22,511 bases of DNA from the NCBI GenBank assembly GCA_051453625.1, contig JBOZIK010000001.1, positions 231,240,133 to 231,262,643 of the forward strand, in the 5' to 3' direction. Below, one piece after another: positions 10,251 through 18,516 of this stretch. The notes below the pieces were generated by a model. It made no database searches, was not told where the DNA came from, and saw only the letters and a program-made list of their open reading frames with translations. The number at the start of each line of letters is the position of its first letter. The stretch's first letter is position 1. This stretch comes from Welwitschia mirabilis. Taxonomy: Eukaryota; Gnetophyta; Gnetopsida; Welwitschiales. The position numbers and the translations under genes were made by a program.

Positions 10251-10586
10251 AGAATTTTTTAAAATTTGAACTTAGTATAATATTAACATATACAAAAAAC
10301 ATTTATAGTTTTAGATTTGAAGATTAATTTCTTTCTTGTATGAATTACTAATACAAGAAGTATTTTTTAACTCCAAGTGCTCACTTAGTATTCTGTGAAG
10401 AAATAAGATGATAAATATATGGATAAACATTAGATAATAATTTATTTATTTGAAAATGAAGTTTAGTTGTGAAAGGAACAATAGGATAAGTTTTTCATAG
10501 TGCTCTTATAAGAACTAGAAAATGATAGAACAAACTATGCACTAAAAACAAACTAGGAAAAAACAAAATACCTATTATGATGCTTG

Positions 10587-10598
10587 TATTTATAGAAA
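10587..10598 (-). promoter_or_regulatory. Minus-strand TATA box upstream of the large decayed frame
   Basis: On the minus strand the sequence reads TTCTATAAATACAAGC, a good plant TATA match. It lies about 340 bp upstream of the first recognisable codons of the unassigned frame that ends near 7740. That distance would give a leader of roughly 300 bases. It is the best promoter candidate for that frame. Confidence 0.4.
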
Positions 10599-10671
10599 TT
10601 TTTAGCTCCTTGCCATGTGTTAAACTTTGGTTTGTCAAAATATTTGATGAAGAGGTGTTCAAATTCATTAA

Positions 10672-10870
10672 AGGAGGTGCTAACAAAATTTACTATAAAG
10701 TTCATTTTCATCTCTTATTATGTCATGACTTAAAGGAGGTACTTGACTATTCAAAGGAGTCCTTCAATACATAATTACATTATTGAAGAAAATCTTTAAG
10801 CAATAAAGGTTACTCAAAGAGATCCTTCAAGTAGTTATTATTATTGAGTCAAAGGGGTCCTTCAAACTAA
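10672..10870. repeat. Cluster of five AAAGGAG / palindromic AAGGAGTCCTT repeats
   Basis: Five related words occur within 200 bp: TTAAAGGAGGTGC (about 10671), TTAAAGGAGGTAC (about 10731), CAAAGGAGTCCTTCAA (about 10755), CAAAGAGATCCTTCAA (about 10815) and CAAAGGGGTCCTTCAA (about 10851). The last three contain the near-palindrome AAGGA-N-TCCTT and occur in the same orientation. They lie between a minus-strand TATA box (about 10590) and plus-strand TATA boxes (about 10897 and 10977). This is the arrangement expected of upstream promoter elements. Confidence 0.55.
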
Positions 10871-10896
10871 TGAAAACTAAAGGGTAGAATAGAAGC

Positions 10897-10988
10897 TATA
10901 TAAAGTTGTAAGCTTGGGTTCTTAAGATTTTTGCCTTAAAGATCTATCACATAAATGTGATCATGGTTTTCCTAGCCTATATAAATAC
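10897..10988 (+). promoter_or_regulatory. Two plus-strand TATA boxes with palindrome between
   Basis: TATATAAAG lies at 10897-10905 and CTATATAAATAC at 10977-10988; the second is a full plant TATA consensus. Between them is the perfect palindrome ATCACAT-AA-ATGTGAT at 10946-10961. No plus-strand coding region follows within 1 kb, so any transcript would be non-coding or the sequence may be part of an old LTR. Confidence 0.35.
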
Positions 10989-11045
10989 ATTTAATTTTAT
11001 AATATTTATGTCTTTTTGCACATGTTGTGGAAAACACTAAACAAG

Positions 11046-11066
11046 AAATCCACTGTAAGTGGATTT
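11046..11066. repeat. Perfect 9-bp hairpin
   Basis: AAATCCACT (11046-11054) and AGTGGATTT (11058-11066) are exact reverse complements around a GTA loop. The arm has mixed composition, so it is less likely to be chance than the A/T palindromes nearby. I see no U-run or neighbouring gene that gives it a role. Confidence 0.55.
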
Positions 11067-12045
11067 GTTATAGAAATCTAACTTGATTACTACTACTGCT
11101 ATTTATAGCCCCCTTCATTTATTAACTGTAAAAAATATTATCTGTGTATGAAAAAAAAGATTCATAATAACCTCAGGATAAGTGGTATATGATGGTTTCC
11201 CTTGCCTTGTTTTTTAAGTCATGGGATACATCCTTCACTATATCATCGAATTCAAAAATTCCATGGTCAAGCACACCTAGCGTGGAGTACAACTAGGATG
11301 TATGACCTCTTAGGATGTGCCACCTATAAATATAGGTCTAGGTCCTCACCATAGTTATTAGTACCATGAGCGACTTCATCATGCTACTTAAAGCCTTGCT
11401 CCATATATTAACTATTAATTATTAGTTTATCACTTTATGTGAATTTTTCAATTTAACCATGTAAATGACATAACTTATATAAAGAGATTTATTTAGTATT
11501 AATAGTTGGATATAATTTATTTATTAATTTCTTTTCGTATTTAAATTCTCACAATTATCATAGTTATTAGATTTACTTATAATAACAAGATTATCGAAAA
11601 CTAAAATTAATTAATTAATTAATATTATAAGTATCTATAATTCAAAATATATCTTTGAAATAAGAAATATAATGCATTATTAATTGTAAAGATAAACATT
11701 GATTCTCTTAAGCTTTATATTAAAGAAAATAGGTTTTCAATAAAAATTTGATATAAAATGTATCACATAATCATGTAATCACATTTACCAATTAATGGTT
11801 ATAAAATATCAGGTATAACAATAAACTACCTAATTTATTAAGTTTACTAATCATCAGTTACTTGATAAGATGGATGTAGAATTCATCCTTATCTTCTAAT
11901 TAAAAAAGTTTTATGAAGAACCCATTGATTTAGTAGCATACATTTTTTGGTGAGATGAATTATTTATTCAATATCTAGTAATTAAGATTATATAAACATT
12001 TATTAAAATTCATTTAACTTAGGATGACAATAATCTAATGCACAA
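11067..12045. other. No gene recognised; possible relic LTR promoter at 11200-11345
   Basis: No coding match was found. The part from 11200 to 11345 is less AT-rich than its surroundings. It contains the repeated word TAGGATGT (11293-11300 and 11312-11319) and a TATA-like palindrome CCTATAAATATAGG at 11322-11335, which suggests a fragment of an old LTR or other promoter. An (AATT)n microsatellite lies at about 11605-11623. The remainder is plain AT-rich sequence. Confidence 0.3.
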
Positions 12046-12049
12046 GTTA

Positions 12050-12860
12050 GTACCTCATTTCTTAATTTATTATTGTAGGTTCTCCATGTATTTATTTGTA
12101 TAATTTTTTCATTATAATACCCATGTAAATATCATCTCTGGATACTTTCTTCATGTCCACTTTAGTAATATTACCTCTCTTCCTATGAATATTGGAGGTG
12201 AAAAAATAAACTTTGGATTTGTCCTAGTTGATTTGAAGCCAGTGGAATCTCAAAACTCTTTCATGTGTTTTAATATTATCTTGAATATTTCTTGTTATTC
12301 CTAATTGTTAGCACAGTATCATTTGCATAATGATTATTTAAGAAAATTTAGTTGCCTATCAATATGCCTTTAGCTTTATGCTTTTTAAGATAATTCTTCA
12401 TAATTACCATGAATAGCATAAATAGAAAAAATAATATTATGTATTTTTTTTCTTAGCCACTTATTATCTTTAAATATTTATTTTTGGAAGATTAATGTTA
12501 TTTTGACATATCTCAGAGAAAATCCTTTATTTAGCATAATGCTTTTTAAGGTGATCTAGCTCATAGTATCATAAGCTTTAGCAATATTAGAATTAATAAA
12601 AATAACTAGAAATTTTTTAGATTTGTATGTATGAATTAATCCATTACTAAGAATAATTTTATCCCTTATGTACCTAGATTTCACAAATCCTACTTGCAAA
12701 CGATGAACTAGTTTGAAAAGAAGAGAAGCAACTCTTCAAACCAGAATCTTTAGTAATAATTATGTAAATTACATTATAGATGTCTATTAGTCTAAAGTCT
12801 AATGGGATTATGGCATCTCAATTTGTAGAATAATAGTAGTATTATCAGAATAGATTTCCT
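12050..12860 (-). pseudogene. LINE reverse transcriptase, decayed
   Basis: This is the reverse transcriptase of a non-LTR retrotransposon (plant L1/APE type), which copies its RNA at a nicked target. Blocks on the minus strand: IDIYNVIYIIITK, like PISLCNVxYKIISK; KLVHRLQVGFVKSRYIRDKI, like LISPFQ.GFVKGR.I.DNI; AKAYDTMS* (12556-12576), where the family has KAYDxxxW and TGG has become TAG; GILIGN..., then NNHYANDTV (YAND at 12318-12329), where the catalytic box is FADD; and LQIN*DKSKVYFF (12200-12235), the GLxINWxKS block, again with Trp changed to stop. The second catalytic-box Asp codon reads AAT. Frame changes separate several blocks. The 3' end and poly-A tail are not visible. Confidence 0.85.
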
Positions 12861-12901
12861 TAATATTTTTTATATTGTAGCATGATACTAGTAATATTTA
12901 A

Positions 12902-12919
12902 TTTTATTATTATTATTAT
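12902..12919. repeat. (ATT)n microsatellite
   Basis: A short run of ATT units lies just upstream of the RT blocks of the LINE remnant, in a part of it where the protein reading is lost. It is probably slippage in decayed DNA. Confidence 0.6.
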
Positions 12920-12959
12920 CAGGTAATTTACTAATTTAATGTAAAAATATACTATCCAA

Positions 12960-14030
12960 CGATCTATCTATTGAATTTAATTATTATTCATACTTCTAGC
13001 TACTTCACAAATCTTCTATTCCATGGACCTTTTAATTAGATGTTTTTTATCTTTCTTATTTAAAAATTTATTATCTTAATCTCTGTAAGGATTTCTTACA
13101 TCTTATTCTATAGGTTTTTGTAATAATTCTTGAAAGTATTTGATGTTGTCTTATCATTTGTGACTTCATTTTCATTGACTTTTAGACTTCTTTTTTCATT
13201 AACATTTCTATTTTTAAGACTATTTTAGGGGGGAAATACTTTAAATTTCTTCTTTTATTCATTAGATATTATATCATTTCCTCTAATAGGTTTCTTCATT
13301 TTTATATAAGTCATGACACTTTATAAGGGTCTCTATTTCATTCTTTTAACCTAAGTGTCCCTCTTCCTTACTATACTAGATTTGTTTTAAATATTTTAGG
13401 AAATCCTTTCTTTTATATTAAAAATTTTTTCTATTCTTTTTAGTCTAGGTTCTATGTTTGAATTTCAATTGATAAAAAGATCTTAAGAAAAAATTCTAAG
13501 GGTTTCTCATATCATATTAACTTTAGATTTTTAATGCTATTTGCTTAAGTCTTTATCTACTTAGTTAATATCCTCTGAATCTTGAATTTTATTTGTTGGG
13601 CACTTTCATCCCCATTTGTAGGAGTATTGTGTATGATCTGAACCTATCCTTACAAGTTAGTTTAAAGAATAATTCATGAATTTATTTATTATTCTTAATA
13701 ATCAAGCCTTATCAATTGTTATTAAAATTTATGGCTAGCATGTCTTTGGTTTGATAAAGTATATCTATTATTTGAGATAACAAAGTTAGATACTTCTTAG
13801 ATTTAAAATCATTTTAATATTTACCTTTTGGGTTTTCTCATGTATAGAGACATTAATTAAAGTCTTCTAAAACCATCCAAGGATGATTATAATAGCTTTA
13901 TGTCAAGTCTTATTTGGTGATTTTTATAACCATAGAAATTGGTAATAATTTTGACCCTTTATTTCTATTGTAAAATCTAGTTTTAATTATTCCACTTTTC
14001 AACTATTTTATATCATTATGTAGATAGGTT
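12960..14030 (-). pseudogene. LINE endonuclease and linker region, strongly decayed
   Basis: Upstream of the LINE reverse transcriptase on the same strand is a region that fits the APE-type endonuclease plus the linker to RT. The clearest signal is GSDHTQ at about 13629-13644 (SDH at 13633-13641), like the SDHxP block at the end of the endonuclease. Before it is an INKFMN-type helix where the family has the LDRFLVS stretch. A weak KVHGIEDL at about 13030 may be the KAPGPDGF block before RT. The order and spacing (SDH about 800 bp before the RT blocks) fit the family, but the individual matches are short. Confidence 0.5.
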
Positions 14031-14039
14031 ACTATAAAT

Positions 14040-15564
14040 AAAATCAGATCATAATAAGTACAAGTCATTGGTGAAAGTTCAAAGATGATATCTCATGAAA
14101 AGGGTCAGTTGTTAAATAGCAAAATCAATTGTTTAAATACATCCAAGAAATTGAAGATGTCTGTGGTGAAGACATTTATAGATTAAAGACATCTTTGATG
14201 TAACAAATTTCAAGTAATAGGCTAAAGATAACTATCTCATCAAAGACAACTATACTGAAATTTCAACTTGACATAGCAAAAGACATCTACATGTTTAAGG
14301 ATGTCTATACTGATCTAAAATAGATAATAAAGTTAATTTAAATTTTGACAAATATCATATGTTTTAGATGAGCTATCAATTTTTATATTGAAAATTCATG
14401 ATATCATGGAGGTATAATAATAAGACAAAGCATGTTTTATCAAAATCTTGGAAATTTGATTGAAGAAGTATACAAGGTGAAGACATTTTACTATTAATAG
14501 AAATCTACAAATGTGAAGATGTCTTAGACCAAAGTTTACATTGATTAAAAACTAAACAATGATACACGCATGATTCTTAGACATTACCTATCTATTACAT
14601 GGTTACGAAGTTTAAATAAATACTATTTCAAGTTAAATGAATATCTTTTCTTCACTGTTATAAGAGCTTAACATCATAGACCATTTCATAACTTTTAAAA
14701 AAAATGATCACATAACTTTTGAATTTTTGGTGCTTCAAAGAAATAGAATGAATGAATCTAGCTTAGAGCATGAATGCATAAGTGATTGCAGCATCTCACA
14801 AAGGATCAAAGACATTAGTTGAAAAGGATGTTTTAATGCTACATCATTTATTCTTAGATCCTACATCACCACATCATTTGTTTATGCATGTGACAACAAC
14901 AACAAGAAGGAACTCAAGTCTTCTTCAAAACTACATCTTTTAGGTTATTCTTGTATTGTATTTATGATTCATATATTATTGAACTATCTTATTATTGAAT
15001 ATTATTATAACTCCATTATTGAATCAAACTTATTGTAAGGCAACTCTTGTATATATGTGCATTTGAGATAGTACTTATAAGCACTTGCCTTATTAAAAGG
15101 TTCGTGGGGTGCCTATGAAAACCACTATTTTCCTATGGGGAAGAGAGAATTATATTATGAAAATACTTTCATTCTTATAAGGTTTTTGGCATGCCAATAA
15201 ATACTGATATTTTCTTAGGAGGAAGAAAATGTTGTCTTGCAAGAACACTTTTACTTTTTATAAGGTTTGTGGTGCATCTAAAAAAACCACTATTTCCTTA
15301 TAAGAAAGAAAGTATTATCTTGTAATAATACTTTCACTTGCTATAAGATTAGTAATGCACCAAAAAACCACTATTTTCTTACAAGTTAAGAATATCTAAA
15401 GGTGTAAGAAAATGATACCATCAGTTTGTGAACGTATGTAGGTTAGAGAACCAAATTATCTTGATAAGATGTTTATTATCATGTTTTTTTCATTTTGTTA
15501 TAAGTTTAATTTTTATTTAGTGAAACTCATTCACCCCTTTCCTTTAAGTTTAATAATTCTCAAG
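14040..15564 (+). mobile_element. Probable 5' LTR of Ty1/copia element
   Basis: A copia primer site (15565-15576) directly follows, so the sequence ending at 15564 should be the 5' LTR. It holds a cluster of GACATC/GATGTC words (14150-14530), a TATATA-like site near 15048, an 82-bp tandem repeat (15099-15390), and the GTTTGTGAACGTATGTAGG stretch at 15425-15443. The left boundary is not fixed; I found no clear TG paired with a matching 3' copy because the element is truncated at 16850. The start given is where LINE-like sequence ends. Confidence 0.45.
15099..15390 (+). repeat. 82-83 bp tandem repeat, about 3.5 copies
   Basis: Units begin near 15099, 15181, 15264 and 15346, so the spacing is 82, 83 and 82 bp. 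Each unit reads roughly AAGGTTTGTGGTGCACC, then AAAAACCACTATTTTC, then TTATAAG, then a GAAAGTATTATCTTG-like segment and ACTTTCACTT. Within each unit GTGGT and ACCAC face each other across 10-14 bases and could form a short hairpin. It lies inside the copia LTR, 3' of the promoter cluster, so it is probably in the R/U5 part and transcribed. Confidence 0.75.
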
Positions 15565-15576
15565 TAGTATCAGAGA
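15565..15576 (+). promoter_or_regulatory. Copia primer-binding site (initiator tRNA-Met)
   Basis: TAGTATCAGAGA matches the plant copia site TGGTATCAGAGC, complementary to the 3' end of initiator tRNA-Met, at 10 of 12 positions. It fixes the right end of the 5' LTR at about 15564 and the element's orientation as plus. Confidence 0.75.
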
Positions 15577-15619
15577 CAATAGTCATGAAAAGGAATAACT
15601 TTCTTAAGTGAATAATAAA

Positions 15620-15725
15620 AGGGATGCCATCTGCTAGACCTCTACTATTTAATTGGATGAACTATATTCATTGAAAGATGAGCATATAGTTGTTCTCAAA
15701 GTATTATGAGTTTTAGATTTGGAAA
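15620..15725 (+). pseudogene. Copia gag N-terminal fragment
   Basis: The reading GMPSARPLLFNWMNYIH*K, then MSI, then YYEF*IW matches the start of plant copia gag (RPPLFDGTNYxYWKxRM, then YELWxI). It sits about 50 bp after the primer site, as in intact elements. It then jumps to sequence typical of the gag C-terminal part, so most of the gag core has been deleted. Confidence 0.65.
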
Positions 15726-15785
15726 AACAAATAAGAAGACTACAAAAGACCTATAAGAACTATAAACAATTCAATAAAAACCAAA

Positions 15786-16474
15786 ATGTTTAATGATGAA
15801 TCTCATCCTTCTTTCATGACCATTGCAAAATATCAAGAAGAAAAAGGTGAAATTAAAGAAGAAAATGATTTAGAAAGTAAAGATGATATAGGCATGAGTA
15901 TTCAAAAAAGTTATGTTTTAATTTCTAAGAAGTTTGTTAAACTACAAAAATTATATATTAATACTAAAAGGTTATTTCATACTGATGAAGAATCTTATAA
16001 ATAAGATAAGAATGTTAACAATAAATTATCTTCAAAAAAATTAGCTCTTAAAGCTGAGGTTAATAAACTAACATGTGAATTGAATCATGTAAGATAGGAT
16101 CTATTAGATTTAAATAAAAAAATAAAAATTTCATTCAAGGAAAGAAAACACTAAACATCATGCTTAGATAATGTAGAAATTCAAATAGCAAGAGTGGCTT
16201 GGAATACAATGAAGCTACAAGTAGCACTTTAGCCTCTTTATTTGATAAATGGAATTATAAGCCAAGGTATGAACATTTAATATTTACTAACAACATTATC
16301 TATTACTATTATCATAATAGATGTCACTCTCAATATATGTGCCCATTAAAGTTCAAAATAGATTTTATACTAATAATGCTAATAGGCCTAGTAAAATGGT
16401 ATAGTGTCTTCTATAAGGCAAACCAAGGAAAATATGGGGTACCAAAATCAAAACCATCACTTTGGCTCAAGTAA
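15786..16474 (+). pseudogene. Copia gag C-terminal part with degraded zinc knuckle
   Basis: A 72-codon open stretch (15786-16004) is acidic and helical (SFMTIAKYQEEKGEIKEEND, then LISKKFVKLQKLY). It matches the copia gag region around CFMAxEDE and the following coiled coil, which continues in shifted frames with AEVNKLTCELNHVR*DLLDL. A second open stretch (16199-16474) contains YYYYHNRCHSQYMC at 16301-16342. It has the spacing of a CX2CX4HX4C zinc knuckle; His and the last Cys are kept and both first Cys are Tyr (TGT/TGC to TAT type changes). This nucleic-acid-binding motif would not work. The two open stretches are pieces of one gag, not separate genes. Confidence 0.72.
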
Positions 16475-16835
16475 CAATTAGATCAATGAAGAAGCATGCA
16501 TTTTATATTGATAATAGATGCTCAAAACTTATGACAAGAGAGAAATATAGTTTCACTACTTTAGTGGAATAAAATAAAGGAGTTGTAACCTTTGGAGATA
16601 ACACAAAAGAACCAATAAAAGGCATTGATACCATTGGAAGAAATAATATACTAGACATAAAGGATGTATTTTTTATAGAAGGTTTGCAACATGGTCTCTT
16701 AAGTGTAAGTCAAATTCATAATGCAAAGTTTTTTTTCATGTTTACAAAAGATGGTTATATTATTAAAGTCCAAAATTCTATCAAACTTTTATTTGTTGGT
16801 ATAAGAAAATTAAATTTCTATGTTACTAGTTTATA
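16475..16835 (+). pseudogene. Copia protease and pre-integrase region, truncated
   Basis: The protease active site reads FYIDNRCSKLMT at 16504-16539, where the family has WYLDSGCSRHMTG. Asp (16510-16512) is kept, but Ser and Gly have become Asn and Arg through G-to-A changes. It continues in frame with GVVTFGDNTKEPIKGI, NILDIKDVFFIEGLQHGLLS and VSQIHNAKFFFMFTKDGY, the conserved stretch between copia protease and integrase, ending KLNFYVTSL. The sequence stops at 16849, where a gypsy LTR begins. Integrase, reverse transcriptase and RNase H are therefore not in this window, and may lie beyond the inserted element. Confidence 0.85.
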
Positions 16836-17040
16836 AGATATATCCATATTGTGATGCCAACTTGACCTATTTAATACACTTATGAAGTACATTTTTAGAT
16901 CCTATTAATAGGTTTTTCTAGGCATTCATGCAAATTCTACAAAGATTTCATACAACTAAAAATATGTAATAATTTTCCAAATAAGAAGCCATTCCTAGAT
17001 AATGATGAACCAAAACTATGTAATGAAGATATATTGGTTG

Positions 17041-17206
17041 TCCTCCATGTCATGGGGATTATAGAGGAAATGATAGTCAAAGTTCTCCTCTGTGTTATGG
17101 GGATGACAATCAGGATGATAGTCAGCATTTTTGACACGTGGTAAGAATTAGTTAAGAGATGGAGTGTTGTCCTCTATTTCATGGAGATGACATGAGGGAT
17201 GACACT
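17041..17206 (+). repeat. Three degenerate TGTCATGGGGATGACA units in LTR
   Basis: The units read CCTCCATGTCATGGGGAT, CCTCTGTGTTATGGGGATGA and CCTCTATTTCATGGAGATGA; each is followed by a GGATGATAGTC-like word. The best consensus has TGTCAT and ATGACA arms around GGGG. Related words, partly in the other orientation, occur in the LTR at 1230-1365 and once at 313. They look like promoter-proximal repeats of the LTR family. Confidence 0.6.
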
Positions 17207-17633
17207 CAAAATAATTTGTAAAATTAATTAAATTATTATGAAAAGATGGATCTAACTTGTATCTCTTTGTTTTACACCCTTTAGCAACCTATTCAAACCT
17301 CTAAATAGATCCTTTTAGATCCTATTCAAATTACCTTTTGTTATCTACATTCTTATGACAATTAGAGATTATTAAAGGATAAAAGATTTATCCTACTTAT
17401 AAGAAGGATCACCTTGATGTTAAGAGAGAATATTTCATTGAGGAGTTGTTCTCATAAGTGGATGTACTTCAATTTCATGAATAAAAGTATTGATTGAATT
17501 GAAATATTTTTAAATGTTTTATTGTTCTTCCTTATATCTTATCTTAATTGCAATTTAAGTGACATGAATTTTTAATTAAAATAGGTTATAGGGATCAATC
17601 TAAGTGATAGTATATTGTAACTTTAATTAATTC

Positions 17634-17700
17634 ATTGCATTAGAATTTCATTCATTACATTGCATTTCATTTCATTCCATTACATTCCATTTCATCTTTA
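17634..17700 (+). repeat. CATTN pentamer-like tract
   Basis: An imperfect run of CATTA, CATTC, CATTG and CATTT units in the downstream part of the LTR. A shorter related stretch (CATTCACTTGCATTGCATTT) is at about 2011-2030 in the other LTR copy, so the tract is a family feature that has changed length. Confidence 0.6.
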
Positions 17701-17944
17701 TCTTTACATTGTTTGATTTTATTTCCTTTAAAGAAAAATTCCAAAAGATGTTATTCTTCTCTTTATAAAAGCAATTTTTCATATCCTCTTTTGAAAGTCT
17801 TCTATAAGTGTATGACACTTTGGTTAACCCCACTATATAAATGTATATTATATGTAATTATCTTATCATCTTTTTAGATGTTACAAGATAAATTTAATTT
17901 TTAGAATATTGGAATTAGAGATACAAATATGCATTACAACATTT

Positions 17945-17962
17945 TGGCACCATAATTGAAAA
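17945..17962 (+). promoter_or_regulatory. Decayed primer-binding site (tRNA-Asp type)
   Basis: TGGCACCATAATTGAAAA sits three bases after the LTR end. The usual site in Athila/Tat elements is TGGCGCCGTTGCCGGGGA, complementary to tRNA-Asp. Nine of 18 positions match, and eight of the nine differences are C-to-T or G-to-A, so it reads as a deaminated version. Context (LTR before, gag after) supports the call more than the raw identity. Confidence 0.55.
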
Positions 17963-18516
17963 AGGCTTCAAGAGAAAAAGAAAGTTTTTCATTACTCAAG
18001 TAAGTATTTTAAATTCATTTCAATTTGTTTGTTAGAGTGGTGTTATATTTTATCATCTAGGATCTAAGAAATTGTTTGATTATCCTTTAGTATACAAGTA
18101 ATTGTTTCATTATCCATTTGGAGTGTAATTTAATTTCCTTTATTGTAAAATGTAATTCTTATTTCTTGTAATTTTCCTTTCTTTACTTTCAAGTGAAATT
18201 TTAAGAATTCATATTTCAATTCAGTAATCTACTAAATCTACCCCTTGTAGTTCATGTGATCGTGCAGATTACCACATTGATTATTATTTGCAATAAACTT
18301 GGCCTACACTTTGCACTTAATGTGATTTAAGTGATTGCCACATTCATTTGATAGATTCTACTCCTTACACCTTTGAGTAATCCTAGAAACATATGCCACC
18401 TGATTGTAAATAATTTTGTTTAACATAAATTGATCTTATAGGGTAATGATAAATAGTAGCAAAGGCAAATAAACTTGTGAAAAACATTTTTTAACCAAGA
18501 AATTAAATAAGTTTTA
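17963..18516 (+). other. Leader between primer site and gag
   Basis: About 550 bp of AT-rich, non-coding sequence. I see no packaging or splice signals that can be named. A long leader is usual in Athila/Tat elements. Confidence 0.45.

Larger units (their letters stand above)
16850..17941 (+). mobile_element. 5' LTR of Ty3/gypsy element (copy 2)
   Basis: It begins TGTGATGCCAACTT and ends ATTACAACA, the same ends as the LTR at 1015-2234, and is followed after three bases by a primer-binding site. The length is about 1.09 kb. Three degenerate units of CCTCCATGTCATGGGGATGA type lie at about 17041, 17089 and 17170. Each contains the inverted pair TGTCAT / ATGACA or a decayed version. A pentamer-like CATTN tract lies at 17634-17700. 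The LTR interrupts a copia element at 16849/16850. Its partner 3' LTR is outside the window, so a target-site duplication cannot be checked. A short minus-strand open frame inside it is a by-product of the repeats. Confidence 0.65.

Noticed and set aside
10495-10686. 63-codon open frame on the minus strand
   Set aside because: It overlaps the candidate promoter region. The translation is low-complexity and hydrophobic with no family likeness, and it does not continue the large decayed frame downstream.
10577-10774. 65-codon open frame on the plus strand
   Set aside because: It overlaps the repeat cluster and the opposite-strand frame. No motif was recognised, and its length is expected by chance.
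11640-12050. LINE C-terminal domain or poly-A tail
   Set aside because: The minus-strand reading after the LINE RT thumb-like block gives no recognisable motif, and there is no clear poly-T run on the plus strand marking the 3' end.
15099-15390. CRISPR-like array
   Set aside because: The whole unit repeats, with no unique spacers, in a plant retrotransposon LTR. It is an ordinary tandem repeat.
16937-17137. 66-codon open frame on the minus strand
   Set aside because: It lies wholly inside the gypsy LTR, across the TGTCAT repeats. The repeated translation comes from the DNA repeats, not from a protein.
1015-17941. The two related LTRs as the two ends of one element
   Set aside because: The polypurine tract is to the left of the first LTR and the primer site is to the right of the second, the opposite of what one element would show. 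The space between holds elements of other families.
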